Origin: Larix kaempferi | Lineage: Eukaryota > Streptophyta > Pinopsida > Pinales > Pinaceae | Assembly: GCA_027924585.1 (NCBI GenBank) | Contig: BSBM01000753.1 | Coordinates: forward strand, 18,707,501 to 18,771,500 | Length of the DNA stretch: 64,000 bases | Reading direction: 5' to 3' | In this document: one piece after another, positions 11,691-24,015 of the stretch | Layout: every line of letters begins with the position of its first letter | Numbering within the stretch: position 1 is the stretch's first letter | Notes under the pieces: generated by a model | The model's input: the letters and a program-made list of their open reading frames with translations, nothing else | Database searches by the model: none | Told to the model about the DNA's origin: nothing | Program-made: the position numbers and the translations under genes

Positions 11691-12330
11691 TTGGTTAAAA
11701 ATTCTAAGAAAATCCTTATCACCTTCATAATTATTCTATGTTTGGAGATTTTGGATCTTTGAAAATATCTTGAATATGAACCTTCTTAACTTTTACAATT
11801 TCTTCAAATTATTTTTCCTTTGACCCAACAGAAACACCAATTGACCAAATTGTATTTACACATTTCCTAAAATTGCTATAATTGTGAAATCACTTAGTGT
11901 TAATATGCCCCTCTTCCAACCATATGGATCTACTTTTGATCCTCCACTCTACCTCATTTTCATCTAAAAGTTCCTTTTTTCTCCTCTATTGTCTTTAAAT
12001 TTAGCAACTCTTCATCATTGGAAGACCCTTTGACATTATTTTCAAAAAGAGTGGTTATGTTTCTTCTAACGTTTCTAGGTCTACTTGATTTTATTCATTT
12101 TTCATCTTTTGCGCTCCCTACAACTAAATTCTTAACTTGTTTGAGATTGGAGGCAAATTGAAACATAATTGAATCTCATAAACAAGGATCATAAATTTTC
12201 ATTTTTTTGTAATAGGAAGTCTAAAATATTCCTTAGCCAATCAATCATGATTAGATTTAAAAGGAAATGGAGGTTTTCTATCCTCCTTTTCTAGTTGTAT
12301 AAGAATAAGTAGATGATCATATAAGCCATT
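11690..12330 (-). mobile_element. L1-like LINE remnant A (endonuclease end and linker)
   Basis: Read on the minus strand, three stretches match the order expected in plant L1 ORF2. Near 12245-12322 there is an endonuclease C-terminal block, DHLLILIQ followed by KPPFPFKSNHD (the SDH...P...PF.F motif, with the Ser lost). Near 11990 there is a Leu/Glu-rich stretch, EELLNLKTIEEKKGTF. At 11910-11955 there is EVEWRIKSRSIWLEEGHINT, the WR.KSR..WL.EGD.NTKFFH linker. Stops and shifts interrupt all of it. No reverse transcriptase follows before the match fades near 11690. The element is old and inert. Confidence 0.6.
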
Positions 12331-14700
12331 GTTTCCTACCTAATATTTATATCTTTCAACCTCCTCCACCATTTTTTCCACCATTAAGAATATATCCATC
12401 ATCTTAGAGATGCTTATCCATCATATTAGAGATGCTTGTTGTTCCATGTTAGCACACAAACTAGCATCTTAAGATTGAATTCCTAAAATCAATGAAAGCT
12501 TATGTAAAACTAAGAGAGAGGCCATTGTCACCACACCTAACCCTTTTTGTCTCTTTAGGCTATCTCTTCTCTAGCTCAATAGTGGATTCCCTAGGGTAGG
12601 ATTACTAGATTTTAACAATGGATTACATGGTGAAAATTAAGAGTAAATTTAGAAAAACAAATTGTTTTGTTTTTTTAAATATAAGCCATGAAGGAATTGG
12701 AGACTATTGTTTTATACAATGTGAAAATGGGGTCAACCAAGGATTGCAATAGGCTTTATTTAGGAATATTATAAAGGTACAAGGTCGCAATTCACAAACA
12801 TAGATGCTCTCTAGTTGATGGGATGATTTTAGAGCAAAAAAAATTCAAATGGACTCAAGGAGGAAAGCTACATTGAAATGCATAATAAAAATGATTTCTA
12901 GACACAAGATATGCAACTAAACTACACTTCCAATTGATAACAATTACCATAAATATAGAAATCTTAATCCTTCATTACCTCAATTCCATTAACAATTTCA
13001 TGATCCATTAACCAACCAATCACATGAGCAACATGAAAATCCTTCAATAAAGCACTAACATCAACCACCGTACATCTTGATTAAGTATCCCTTGTCCATC
13101 AAACTCAATGCCTCATGCCCTTGTCCCATATTTTCCCTCTGCCTCCTCTCCATTACTTCTACACGAAATGCAATAAAATATACCCTAAATATTTGTATTG
13201 TCATATAACTTAATTAATCCCCCTTGGCCCCTTAATACCGGGAAACATATTTTATCATTTCTGTATCATAGTTTATTCCCCAATATGAATGGACGTGATA
13301 GGATATTTCCTACCAACTGACCCCCCCGTGAATGTTCCTAAAATTGGCAATAACATTCTTGTACAACCTTGTCGTGGCAGCTCTGAACTCAAAAGGAACT
13401 TTTAGCTCTTATAATATATTCCAAACGTTAGTTCTAGGCACTATGTCAAGTTTTTTTCTAAAGTCAACAAATCAACACAAAATATTGGTTTTATTACTAC
13501 AACACTCATTTGTAGTAAGACCCCATTTTTTACCTTATGTTGTAATTATGTGTGTAATGATGCAATGGTTAGATTGATCTATATGGTTTAGGAGACCATG
13601 AATATTGTAAATGATCTACATTACATATAATAAAAAAATATTTAACAATTGCAAGTGAAGAAGGATGAAGAAGAGATGTGGGGCTATGATTCCACAAGTG
13701 GGGGAAGTGAAAGATGGGGTAAGGGATATGACCCTAGTTGGTGTTAAATCAAGTCCTTAAATGTACTTATTAACCTTGGTTAGGAATTTAACCCAAGGTC
13801 CCTAAACCATGTTATGGGGGGTGATTTGATAAAGCAAAGAGAAGAACTTGAATCCCATATTGGTTCATATAAATTACTTGGGAAGCTTGTGCTAATGGGT
13901 GTAGTACTTCCTTGTGAGAGTAACTTGCCTTGAAACTAAGGTCCCCAGAGTCCCAACATGGAAGCTCCTTGGTTTTCCTATGCTAGAGCACTGGAAGGGA
14001 ATGGGGATAGACTAAGGGATTGCGATGCAAAGAAGGGGGTTCAATTCCTTATGTTGTGCAAGATGATGGGGGATGAGTGCTAGTGGATTGAGAGAATTGT
14101 GAAGGTGTTTCTACACCAGAGGGTTACATGAAATGAGGTTGGGTAGATCATGGTACTTCACCCTTATGGATTGATGGCCCCAGCTCAGGGGTGGCCTCTG
14201 TCATACATAATAAGTGTGATAGAGTGCCCACAATTGGGAGGAATGTCCTTCACTTGAAATTAGTTGGAGGACCATTTACCATAAAGATAAGTGTTAAATA
14301 TGCTTTGAATTCCATGGTTTATATTGCTATCATGGATTGATTTAGATATTGTTTATGAAAATGGCAATGTGCTTGAACTTAATGGTTAATGTATGTATGA
14401 ATTCATGATAAGAATGCATGCATATTGTAGAATGAATAATTTAGATGAATGATAGCTATATATTTACTTTCCTCTGTTAATTAATTGCATAATATGTCAA
14501 TAGAATTTTAAATAATACATCAAAGATTAAGGGATTATAACTAGATTGAAGTATCCCATCACCTTAATAGTGTTAAAGGGGTGGTTAGGTATGTTACATT
14601 TTCAATGGTCCTAAGCATAACAAGGTGGTCCACAATTGAATGATAGCTCCTAAATCTGGCCTAGCATTTAGCTATTTTTCGATGACTTTCTAGCCATATG
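12331..14700. other. Intergenic, nothing recognisable
   Basis: No long frame with coding character on either strand. 13332-13577 is open on the plus strand but has no recognisable motif. Upstream endonuclease sequence of LINE remnant A may extend to about 12560 but is too decayed to support. Confidence 0.45.
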
Positions 14701-14713
14701 TTGATCTTCTTTT

Positions 14714-15360
14714 TTAGAATAATTCCACATTTAACCCAGCTATAATAGGGCTAAACATAATGACCCTATAATTAGAGGGATTGGTTTTATCTCCACTTCT
14801 AAAAATAAGAACAATGAAGCCTTGAGTTTGAGGTTTAGGGGAACTCTGCTTGACTGCTAAACTGAAGAGCTTGTGGGTGTGAGGGATGAGGATAGGCCCA
14901 CAAATAATTAATTTTTCTACTTGGTATAATTTAATGTTCTTAGCTTTCCCTTTTATGAGCCGCTTAACCCCGAACTCTATGTCGTTTAAAGAAAAAAAAT
15001 ATTCCTCTATAGAAACAGTTTGAATGTTTTCCACAACATCAAGGGTTTTGTAAAAAAATTTAAGGTAGGAATTCTAGTCCCTGAAGTGAATCATATTGTT
15101 TTCATTAGTTTTATGAATTAAAATTTGCCTCCAAAATTTCTTAGGATCTAGCTTAGAGAGGTGCAAATGCTTCTCTTGCTTTCTATGTATAATATAGTAC
15201 ATTTTGTTCCTTTTAATTAGGGTTTTGTACCTTTATATCTTGTTGGATTTTAAGGACTCATTAGAAGCATCCCTAATGATTTTGCTAGAATGTTTGCACT
15301 CTTCATCATACCAAGAGTTGGGCATTCTATTTTCCTTTTTATGGAAGATCGAGTACTTTT
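14714..15360 (-). mobile_element. L1-like LINE remnant B (linker and RT start)
   Basis: The minus strand first reads MPNSWYDEECK (15299-15330), then a Lys-rich stretch with KLDPKKFWRQI. It then passes into an open 106-codon frame (14714-15034) ending in FIVLIFRSGDKTNPSNYR, the first conserved block of non-LTR reverse transcriptase (P.FK.GD..DP.NYRPI). Stops lie before the open part and the catalytic FADD region is missing. It is a different fragment from remnant A: this piece lies upstream on the strand but carries domains that should be downstream. Confidence 0.65.
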
Positions 15361-15662
15361 AGTTATTAGAGTTGTCTTGTTATGGGGCTTTTGTATTTGA
15401 CAAAGTCTAAAGTTTGGGCTAAATGTCTATTGCCAAAGTTGGGTTCATGGTATTTTAAAATGTCGAATTTTAATATTTAATTGTAAATACCACATATATA
15501 CTACATAACATTGTTGCCAAATCCATAAATTTTAACCAGTTCATAAAACCATTACAAATTATTACATCTTAAACTTGAAATACTTCATATCATACTTATT
15601 ATTACTGTTCACTAAAAATATGTCTTAATTATCTATTAATCTACATATAAACCATTATTTTA

Positions 15663-15663
<1 letters not shown>

Positions 15664-15696
<33 letters not shown>

Positions 15697-15752
15697 GATT
15701 AAAAAATATTAACACATTTATATTTATAATAATAATAATAATAATAATATTT
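15664..15752. repeat. TA and AAT microsatellites
   Basis: An uninterrupted TA run at about 15666-15694 and an ATA/AAT run at about 15727-15750, in an AT-rich setting. Confidence 0.9.
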
Positions 15753-16038
15753 TAACCATCTATAAATATTGTACTTAACATATAAATGAAAAATTAATTC
15801 AGAAAAGTTTACACATACATATACATATATGATGACTTAAAAAAATTATTAATTTATTTTAATAATAATAATCTATTTTTTAATAATCATGAATACTTAA
15901 CAGCATATTACGAAATGCTAAATAAAGTCAAATATACAATTGTTTTACTTAAATACTTCATAACCATACCTAACTACAAATCTATTTATCAAAATCCCGC
16001 TGAGTATAACTTATTAAGCAAATAATCACTTCATACAG

Positions 16039-16222
16039 GTTAAGCACGTTTTATTAAGCAAATAATCACTTAGTTACCACGAATGCTCGAGTCCTCTGTC
16101 GGCATAGATTTTTGCAACAATAAAATCACTGGTTAAGCGCGTTTTATTAAGCAAATAAGCACCTAATTCCCACGAATGCTCGAGTCCTCTGTCGGCATAG
16201 ATTCCTGCAATAATAAAGCCAC
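16039..16222. repeat. 92-bp direct duplication at the 3' end of the esterase gene
   Basis: Two copies, starting at about 16039 and 16131, each with GGTTAAGC(A/G)CGTTTTATTAAG and CTCGAGTCCTCTGTCGGCAT. On the minus (gene) strand each copy contains an AATAAA (16050-16055 and 16143-16148), so the duplication supplies two candidate poly(A) signals about 100-200 bp after the stop codon. Confidence 0.75.
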
Positions 16223-16248
16223 AGCATATGAAGTTTCTTGAAGTATCT

Positions 16249-18495
16249 TCAGAGAGTTGCAATATGAACGAGGAGATTGCATAGCTGTTGAGGCTGTGAG
16301 AAGAACGGAGAATGATCGCTGGCAGGCATTTTGAATATCTTCTCAGGGGGATTCTGTGCGATGGTGTATTCCTGATACTCTGGAGGGAATAATCTGTCCT
16401 TCATTAACATGATGTAAAATCTTCTGATACTTCCATACATCTCCTTGGACAGCTTCAGAAATTCCACCGAGACTGGATATGGTGTTGGAGTGAGAAGAGA
16501 CTCTGCAAGGTTCGCATCCTGTGGTGGTATCAACACAGAGAAACAAAGTATTCAGTAAAAAACAGTGGAGGAGGAAGAGTAGCTTTTGTGGAGGGAAGAG
16601 GAGCTTTTATGTTTGTAGAAACAAATACACACCGTGGGCATACTTGAATTTTTATTATCACACACTCCCACATCACACAGCGATGTTCTGGAATCTAATA
16701 GAGAGAAATTCAAGACTCAAATACCTCATCAGGGCTCTCGTTGTAGAGATAGGACTTGACATGGTCAAGAACCAGTGAAGCAGAAGTGGGTAGGTCTGAA
16801 TCTTCTTTTATATTTAGTACTACTACTCCATTTTCCACCAGCCTCGGGAAAGTCTGCAGATACCATAGAAATTCATACTCCAAGACAATTCAATTCAACA
16901 TTCAAAGGGTCTCAGCACCCCAAGTAATCTGCATCATAACTGCATCCATCTCTTTTAGTAATGAAATTTCAGGTTTAAAAGAAAGAGAATTCTGCATCAC
17001 ACCTTCGGGTTGGCAGAGCTAAGGAAGCTCTGATTGTTTCGAGGAGTAAATGCAGCTATAAAGATTGCCTTGGAGATCTTGGTTGGATACATCTCCATCG
17101 CATATGATAATGGGCATCCAGCCAAGCTGTGACCTACAAGAGTCACCTGCCATACATTGAATTCGAAGACTTCAAAGCCCTTCAAAAGCCATTGATAAAA
17201 ACAAGAATCATAACACTGAAAAACCGACGATGAAGAGCACTGCTTTCCAAAGGCCAATTTATGTATATTAGTAGAAGATTTTAATAAGTCTTATAATCTA
17301 CTGAACCAGGTCTGAAAGGTTTTATCTAAGGTCATCTATCCCAAGGACCCAAACCATCTAGGATGTAAGTACCAACTCTTTTAGCACAAGTCCAGGTCCT
17401 GATGGTCTTGAGGTCTTACCTGACCTTGAAGGGTGAGTTATCTCAACGCAATCAGACAAAATCAGAATGCTATTCAAACTTTGGCTTTGTGATGGTGAGA
17501 CCTCTTAAAGCACAACTTCTCAATTTTTAAGTGTCCACATTCTCTAGTAACATGGTATGCTTCAATTTGCCTCCTTACTAGCAAGCTCTCCTGCGCTATT
17601 CAACTGAAATTCTATTCATTATATAACTAATGGTTCAGCATCTTTTCTTTTTCCAACTAAGGAAAAGTGCCTTGAGAGGCCGTTTTGCAATGGGTACTCC
17701 ATAAAAATCGATCCATGTTTGAGCCCTGATCTTTGCTAACTCAAAATGGAGAAAGTGAGAACATGGGTACTCCATAAAAATCGATCTATATTTGAGCCCT
17801 GAGCTTTGCATGGAGAAAAAGAACAAATCCGAGAAAAGCATTCAATGCTGGCCAATTGTTGCCTACTATTCAAACTTCAAAGCCCACAACATAACAGTAA
17901 GAACTCCAAAAGAACAATAAAAAGAAGCATCCAGAAAATTTCCAGTATTCAGAACTTGATTGGGACATTCATAAACCTTTCGTCAGTTTTGATTCAGTAG
18001 CCATAGAATTATTCTTCTCAAACCTATAAACAACAAGTTAGATTCCAGAGAATCCAAGTACCTTCTCATCATTGCCGAGGTTGCTCATGTATTCTAGCAA
18101 TGGCTCCGCATAGTGTGCAATTGAATTGACTTGATCTGTAGAGGCTGCCCTGTTTATCCCATTGGAGGTGAGATCCAGGGCAGTCACTCTGTGCCCCTGC
18201 TGCTTAAGCAGAGTGACAATTTTATACCAGCACCATGCTCCATGCCCAAGTCCATGAATCAACACAAAGTGCTGCTGTCTTCCTTCTCCTTCCTGATCAA
18301 TTTCACCAAGGAAATACTCATATCACCTGGTCATGGACTCCATTATTGCTTCCCTGCAGATCGGAAGCCAAAGCAAAGGAACCGAGAAGAGAAAAGGCTG
18401 CTGAAGTTTTGAGATTGGATTACCTGTATATGAGTAGAAACAAGTAGCAACAAGACAACAAGGGAAACCACAGTCGTACACCATTGCTGCGCCAT
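16249..18495 (-). CDS. Methylesterase-like alpha/beta hydrolase (MES/SABP2/HNL family)
   Basis: Five exons give an unbroken 281-aa protein: 18424-18495, 18062-18292, 17003-17146, 16725-16853, 16249-16518. All four introns are phase 0, GT-AG. Exon 1 is a signal peptide (MAQQWCTTVVSL then a Leu/Val core). Family motifs follow in order: HFVLIHGLGHGAWCW (oxyanion region), ALDLTSNGIN, LVGHSLAG (nucleophile Ser), MKDRLFPPEYQ (acid Asp) and SDHSPFF (catalytic His). Length and triad match plant methylesterases acting on methyl salicylate, methyl jasmonate or methyl-IAA, and the related hydroxynitrile lyases; the substrate cannot be told from sequence. The signal peptide suggests entry to the secretory pathway, unlike cytosolic SABP2. 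The acceptor of intron 1 is the least certain point: 18293 (used here) or 18317 both keep frame. An alternative ATG lies 14 codons upstream (18537). Confidence 0.92.
17147..18061 (-). other. Intron 2 of the esterase gene, with a small duplication
   Basis: About 915 bp, GT-AG. It contains a ~73-bp direct duplication (about 17692 and 17765; GGGTACTCCATAAAAATCGA in both). No gene inside. Confidence 0.75.
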
Positions 18496-18640
18496 TATAA
18501 CAGTAAACCAGAACGGAGACTGAGGAAGGGCATTCACAACATGGGCTAATTAAGAGATCTGATTCTGCGATATACCAAAAAAAGGAGACGAGGTCACGGG
18601 ACAGAGACGGAGAGCACTTTGCCCGATATATCTCTAAATT
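18496..18640 (-). promoter_or_regulatory. Probable core promoter and 5' UTR of the esterase gene
   Basis: Two TATA-like words on the gene strand: GATATATC (18625-18632, about 130 bp before the ATG) and GGTATATCGC (about 18567-18576, 75 bp before it). Which is used cannot be decided from sequence. Further upstream the word GGAGGATGTAAAGT occurs twice (18643-18657 and 18681-18695). Confidence 0.35.
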
Positions 18641-18699
18641 ATTGGAGGATGTAAAGTCAAGAGGGCCGGCATTAAATCATTTGGAGGATGTAAAGTGGC

Positions 18700-19366
18700 T
18701 ATGTTCGTTGAATCAGTTGGCACAAATGGAAGAAAGTGCGACCATCCATGGATACCAAAAATGACTTAAATATGGCAGAACTGTACTTGGCGGGTCGGCA
18801 GAAAAGGCTGACTTAAATAGGCAGAATTGTATTTGGGTGAAAGCTAAGTATAAAGCAGCAGAGCATTAAATGTGGTAACTCAATATTTACAATTGGTTGG
18901 ATTTAAAGATTCTCAAATTGCTTATTCCTTTTGGATTTAAGTTTTGGTTATTGAACATAAAACACGATAAACTGCTTTGTTCCTCCTTATTATTCCCTGC
19001 ATGAATATAGTAATCGGAATAAGCCTTGTTGACTTTCAATTAGTTTACGTATAATAAAAACACTTTTTAAGATGTGATTAGCCTTATAAATTGTTTTAAT
19101 TTAAAATAAAAAGTTAATGATATGAAATAGTAATTCTTTAAGATTGGATTATTTTGGATATCCCCTAATTTATTTATTTTTAAATTAAAAATAACATATG
19201 TACTTTGGATATCCTCTATCATTTGAGTGCCCCAGTTCTAGATGAAAAGGTGAAATTCAGGAAGGACTTTTATTTTAAACCATGTTTGAAACAAGTACTA
19301 AATTCTTGGTTAAATTGAATTGGTTAATGTTGAATTCTATATTTTAATGTAAATGGATTGGGCATT
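18700..19366. other. Intergenic, upstream of the esterase
   Basis: AT-rich, with no gene or repeat of note. Confidence 0.45.
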
Positions 19367-21080
19367 TTCAAATATCTTTATTATTTTTATTTGACTATGG
19401 AAATGTGCAATCTAACTACTTACTAAGATCAATAACAATGGAGCATTGTAGATCGCACTTTAATATGTCAACAATGCAGCCCACTAGAGATGATATATCT
19501 CTACACAATCAGCACCCACCAAATTTAGTCATCATGGGCTCCAAATGCAAGTGAAAGAAACGGAGAGAAGCAAACAACTCTTAGAGCTTTCAAACTCCTT
19601 TTTTTAATTATATGGTATCTAATTTTTGGGTTCCATTACTTCTGTAGTGTGAGTGTTTGTTTCAATGTGGTTAGTGAACGATAAGTTACAGATTAAGTGC
19701 CATGAACAAGTTATTTGTTACTTGTTCTCTATGCTTAGTTGTAATCACCTATTGTTTATAACTCAGCGACTTGTTTCCTTTTTTAGTTAAATGAGTTGTC
19801 TGTCACTACCTATGAGTTATCTATGCATTAGCTATGAGTTGTTTCCACAGTTGTGCAATTTCAGCAAACGTAATTGCCTCTCCTAGATTAAATGCCCTAT
19901 TTTAAAACTACCTAGATTGCCTACGATTTGAGCACTCCAAATTGCCATTTCAACTATTCTTGCTCTGCCGGATTCCAACACTCCAAATTGCCATTTGAAC
20001 TATTCTTACTAGACTACCCGATTTGGACAACTCGAGGGCGTTTTAGTTAACCCTTATAGTGCTCTTTCCATAGTCCACCCCAAATTCTAAGATATAAACA
20101 CTTATCCATACCTAACCTAGTCGTTATCACAAAAAAATTAAAAACATATTCAAATTTATATGATTGAAACAATTGTCCTCCATTTCTTCAAATATCTTTA
20201 TTATTTTTATTTAACTCTGGAAATGTGCAATCTAACTACTTTATTAAGATAAACAACAATGGAGCACTGTAGATCGCACTTTAATATGTCAACGATGCAG
20301 CCCACTAGTCAGCACCCACCAAATTTAGTCATCATGGGCTCCGAATGCAATGGGCTCCAAATGCAAGTGAACGAAACGCAGAGAAGCAAACAACTCTTAG
20401 ATCATTCAAACTCGAAACGCAGAGAAGCAAACAACTCTTAGAGCATTCAAGCTCCTTTTTATAATTATAGAGCGTCCAATCTTTGGGCTCCATTGCTTCA
20501 GTCTGTGGTGTGAGTACTTGTTTCAACGTGAAGCTTTTGTACCAGTATTCCAAACTATGTTTTTCAAAATAAATGTATAATGCAATAAATGTAGTGCTGA
20601 TTAGCATACTTAAGTGATTTAATGTGTGGTTTGTGAAATAAGCCATAAGTTAAATGTTACTAAGTATTAATTAGCACAGCTACTTAATTTGTGGCTGGTA
20701 AATACGGATAAGGCACACGTTAAGTGTCATGAACAAGTTATTTGTTACTGGTTTTCTATGTTGAGATGCAATCACCTATTATTTATACCTCAGCTACTTG
20801 TTACTTTTTTTTTAGTTAAATGGGTTGGCTATCACTACCTCTTATTTTATATATTATAATTGTTTATTTTTAATTTTGAAAGATGCCCAAAAAATCAATC
20901 TGAACAAGACACTTGTCTTATCATCTTTCAATTTAGGAAAAGAACATAGATGATAGTCCACCCAAATTCTAAGATATAAATGTCTATCCATATCTAAACT
21001 ACTAATTATCACTAAAAAAATTAAAAATTAAAAAGCATATTCAAATTTATGTGATTCAAACCATCGTCGTCCATTTCCCA
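19367..21080. repeat. 820-bp tandem segmental duplication
   Basis: Unit 1 is about 19367-20186 and unit 2 about 20187-21080. Landmarks shared in order: CAAATATCTTTATTATTTTT, GTGCAATCTAACTACTT, GATCGCACTTTAATATGTCA, CAGCACCCACCAAATTTAG, AAGTTATTTGTTAC, CAAATTCTAAGATATAAA. Unit 2 has an extra local duplication of AGAGAAGCAAACAACTCTTA (20381-20440). No coding content. Confidence 0.85.
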
Positions 21081-21089
21081 CCAACTTAG

Positions 21090-21530
21090 AAGTTAGCCAT
21101 GAACAAGTCGCAAGTTCGACACTGAACCCAGCAATAGCTGGCCAACAACGTTGGAAAAGGCGATTTTGCCGGTACTGAGGATTTCAAAACACAGATATTC
21201 CTTTCCTACTCACTATAAATATAACTTCCATAACTTCGTTGGGTCGAGGAACATGTACCACTATCCGTGGTTCTTCTGCCGCTGCTGCCAAAGTTGGAAC
21301 GAGCTCGGATGCCGACGGCTTGCCAATAGACGACAATTTTTCCAAAATCAGGTACAGTCATTGCCATCATACAGAGATTCCCACAACTCCGCCCAGTCCT
21401 TGGAAATCTGCTAACTGTTATCGACAAATCCGTTTTTTAAATCCAAAAAGATCATGTGTGCCTGTAACAAATTTTTTTGGAACTGTCTCTGGGGATTTTC
21501 GCCTATATTTTAGGACGATCTAAATTATCG
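21090..21530. other. GC-richer patch of unknown nature
   Basis: Base composition rises against AT-rich surroundings. The plus strand is open 21239-21523 with Ala/Ser-rich sequence (SSAAAAKVGTSSDADG). The minus strand is open 21206-21427. CAAAATCAG then GTACAGTC near 21340-21358 could be a splice donor after DDNFSKIR. I do not recognise either peptide, so this could be an exon of a lost gene or promoter-like sequence. Confidence 0.3.
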
Positions 21531-21907
21531 AAATTTCAAAAAAATAACTAAAAAGATAGAAAGGATAGAACTGTGCCTGGCCGAAAATTTTTTTATCACC
21601 AAAATACGGGGCCATTTGAGTGACAGTTATCACACGCCATGCACGCTTCTTCCTGGCTTCACTATTACAAGTATTATTGTGCAGAGGGGACGAATCGACG
21701 GGCTTTCGTCCAAGGAATATAAGTTGGTGGCAGAATGCTGAATTTTCTCACATGAAAGAAAAGACACAAACAGAATGTTGAGCACATAATCAGGAAAATT
21801 GAATATGCCGCTGGCTACTCTCAGACCATACACAGCGGCGTCCTAAGCACGGCAGTGGCAATGTCATCCATTCAATATGACGCCCTCCATCCATTTCCAA
21901 AATAAAG

Positions 21908-22252
21908 CTTGGGTTTCACGTAAACACGCATCTCACGTGACTGCACTTCATTCTGGCATCATCTAGAGCTCGGCCACATAAGGCTTAACACCAACTTGGG
22001 TTACACGCTACAGAACACGTTATATCTCATGTTGCTGCACTTGTTCTTTTTCATACGTTTCTGAAGAAAAGAACACAACCTTGGGTTTCACGCAAACACG
22101 CATTTCATGTGGTTGCGGTTCATTCTGGCATCATCTAGAGCTCGGCCACATAACCCTTTACACCAACTTGGGTTTAACGCTCCAGAACACGCATCTCGTG
22201 TGGTTGCATTTGTTCTGTTTCAAAACGTTTCTAAAGAAAAGAACACCACTCA
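21908..22252. repeat. Four-unit ~86-bp tandem repeat with CACGTG-like cores
   Basis: Units start at 21908, 21995, 22080 and 22167, each opening with CTTGGGTT(T/A)(C/A)ACG. Units 1 and 3, and 2 and 4, are closer to each other, so a 172-bp dimer was duplicated. Each unit holds an E-box/G-box-like word at the same place (TCACGTGA, TCATGTTG, TCATGTGG, TCGTGTGG). Confidence 0.8.
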
Positions 22253-23660
22253 CGACTTCATAAGTTCATGGTTATAAACTTATAACCGACCATATTGAGT
22301 TGGTGGATGGCAGCACAACGAATGCAATCACAAATTGGTTTCTTGGAATCTACTTAATGGCGTTGAAATTATCCCCACAAATAAGTGTGTGGAGCCAACT
22401 CATGGAACCTATGGCCTCACCAGGTGGCATCATTTTCATAATATGGCAATACAATTATAAAGTTTGTTCAGGCATGATTTTGAAAAAATTGATAGAAATT
22501 TAAAAAAAAATTGGTTACAAGGGTCAAACATTGAAATTTTGGATGCTCTAAGAGTTTATTTTTATGATATTGAATCCATTTCTATAATCAAAATAGTCAT
22601 TAAAACACAGTTAAATTCAGATTTTGCTAAAAAAAAACCAATCTATAATCAAATATTTAGACAGCTTCCTTCCTTTATTTCTAAATAAACCAAACTTTAT
22701 AACTTATAAACAATTTGCACTACACAGCGTTCTTACTCACCACGAACACCTGATTGATGCTGCCATGCTCGATATAGTCAGCAGCTTGCTTCACAGTTAC
22801 CAATTTCAGAACTATATCAAGAAAGCATGACTTGGCATAGTAAGATAGATGTAAACACATGAACTATGGCCATAGCAAGATACAAGAATCAATCAATATC
22901 TCTATCTACTTTCAATTTTTTCACAAAATTAAAATTAACATAAATTCATCTTAAAAGGAGATCTACTACAAATCAATATATATAGATTTTCAAAATACAA
23001 ACTCTTCCTCAACATTTATTTCTATATGTTTTAACTCTCACACATACCATGCTCCACTCATCCAAGCTAAGCTCGTGATATGCAAAGACTAAAGCTAATG
23101 CTGAGGATTAACACCAGCTCGATTACCCCGTTGACAACAACAACGCCCAATCGGAGTGAGTCTACATGGGTTTGTGCATCTCTCATCTGTCAAAGCATAA
23201 ATCAACTAAATCCAATGCTCCACTATTCCAAAGAATCTGGAATCTGACACTCATAAAGAGCACTTGGCATAGGGAAGCTCACTGTTTATCCAGTCGTTGT
23301 TCATAACTGTAGGTCCAATGCTATTGTAAATCCACACACTCTGCACCAGCGGCTTGATTCTCCAGCAGCACACTCCAAATTTCAGTATTCATATCAGCAG
23401 TCACTACAACCAGTGCACTAACCACAAACTGAATCTTGAACCTGAAGATCTCATCTCACACTGATCATATCAATGCAATGGAAAAATGAGATTAATCACG
23501 ACACCACGCACAAATCATAAGAGTCAAACACTACCACAAGCATAATAATTCAAATCAACTCTCGTTTACACTAATCCTACATCTATTGAGGAATACAAAT
23601 CTGAAATAGTGCCATGTATATTGCTTCTCATAAAAGAATGAGCATATTTTCCACTTATCT
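22253..23660. other. Intergenic, several short frames, none recognised
   Basis: Short plus-strand frames (22300-22503, 22464-22688, 22624-22830) have no motif and AT-driven composition. 23040-23480 is somewhat GC-richer but carries stops in all frames. Confidence 0.4.
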
Positions 23661-23662
23661 AA

Positions 23663-24015
23663 ATAAATAAAGTTTTGATTAAAGATAGAAATAGTAACTT
23701 AACACAGTTAGAATGAGTAAAGTTTTGTTTAGAGATAAGGCAGTCACTTAACACAGTAACGTTTAGTGGAGAATCTGCCACATCCTATTAAATCTTACCA
23801 GATATGATCTAACACTGTTAGAATGAGTAAAGTTTTGTTTAAAGATAAGAAAGTAACTTAACACTGTTAGAATGAGTAAAGTTTTGTTTAAAGATAAGAA
23901 AGTAACTTAACACTGTTAGAATGAGTAAAGTTTTGTTTAAAGATAAGAAAGTAACTTAAAACACTAGTAACATTTAGTGGAGAATCTCCAACATCCATTT
24001 AAATCTTACTGGATA
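23663..24015. repeat. 49-bp tandem repeat nested in a larger unit
   Basis: Three near-identical 49-bp units start at 23811, 23860 and 23909 (AACACTGTTAGAATGAGTAA ... AAGATAAGAAAGTAACTT), with older copies at about 23700 and 23663. A 62-bp companion (ACATTTAGTGGAGAATCT ... ATATAATCT) follows both the old copy (23749-23810) and the array (23958-24020), so a compound unit was duplicated first and the 49-mer expanded later. Confidence 0.85.

Noticed and set aside
11690-15360. Joining LINE remnants A and B into one element
   Set aside because: On the minus strand the RT-side fragment (14.7-15.4 kb) precedes the endonuclease-side fragment (11.7-12.3 kb), the wrong order for one LINE.
18131-18447. 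Plus-strand frames opposite the esterase exon 2
   Set aside because: Shadows of the real minus-strand exon, which has the family motifs.
23811-23960. CRISPR-like array
   Set aside because: The 49-bp units are directly abutting without unique spacers, and the window is eukaryotic.
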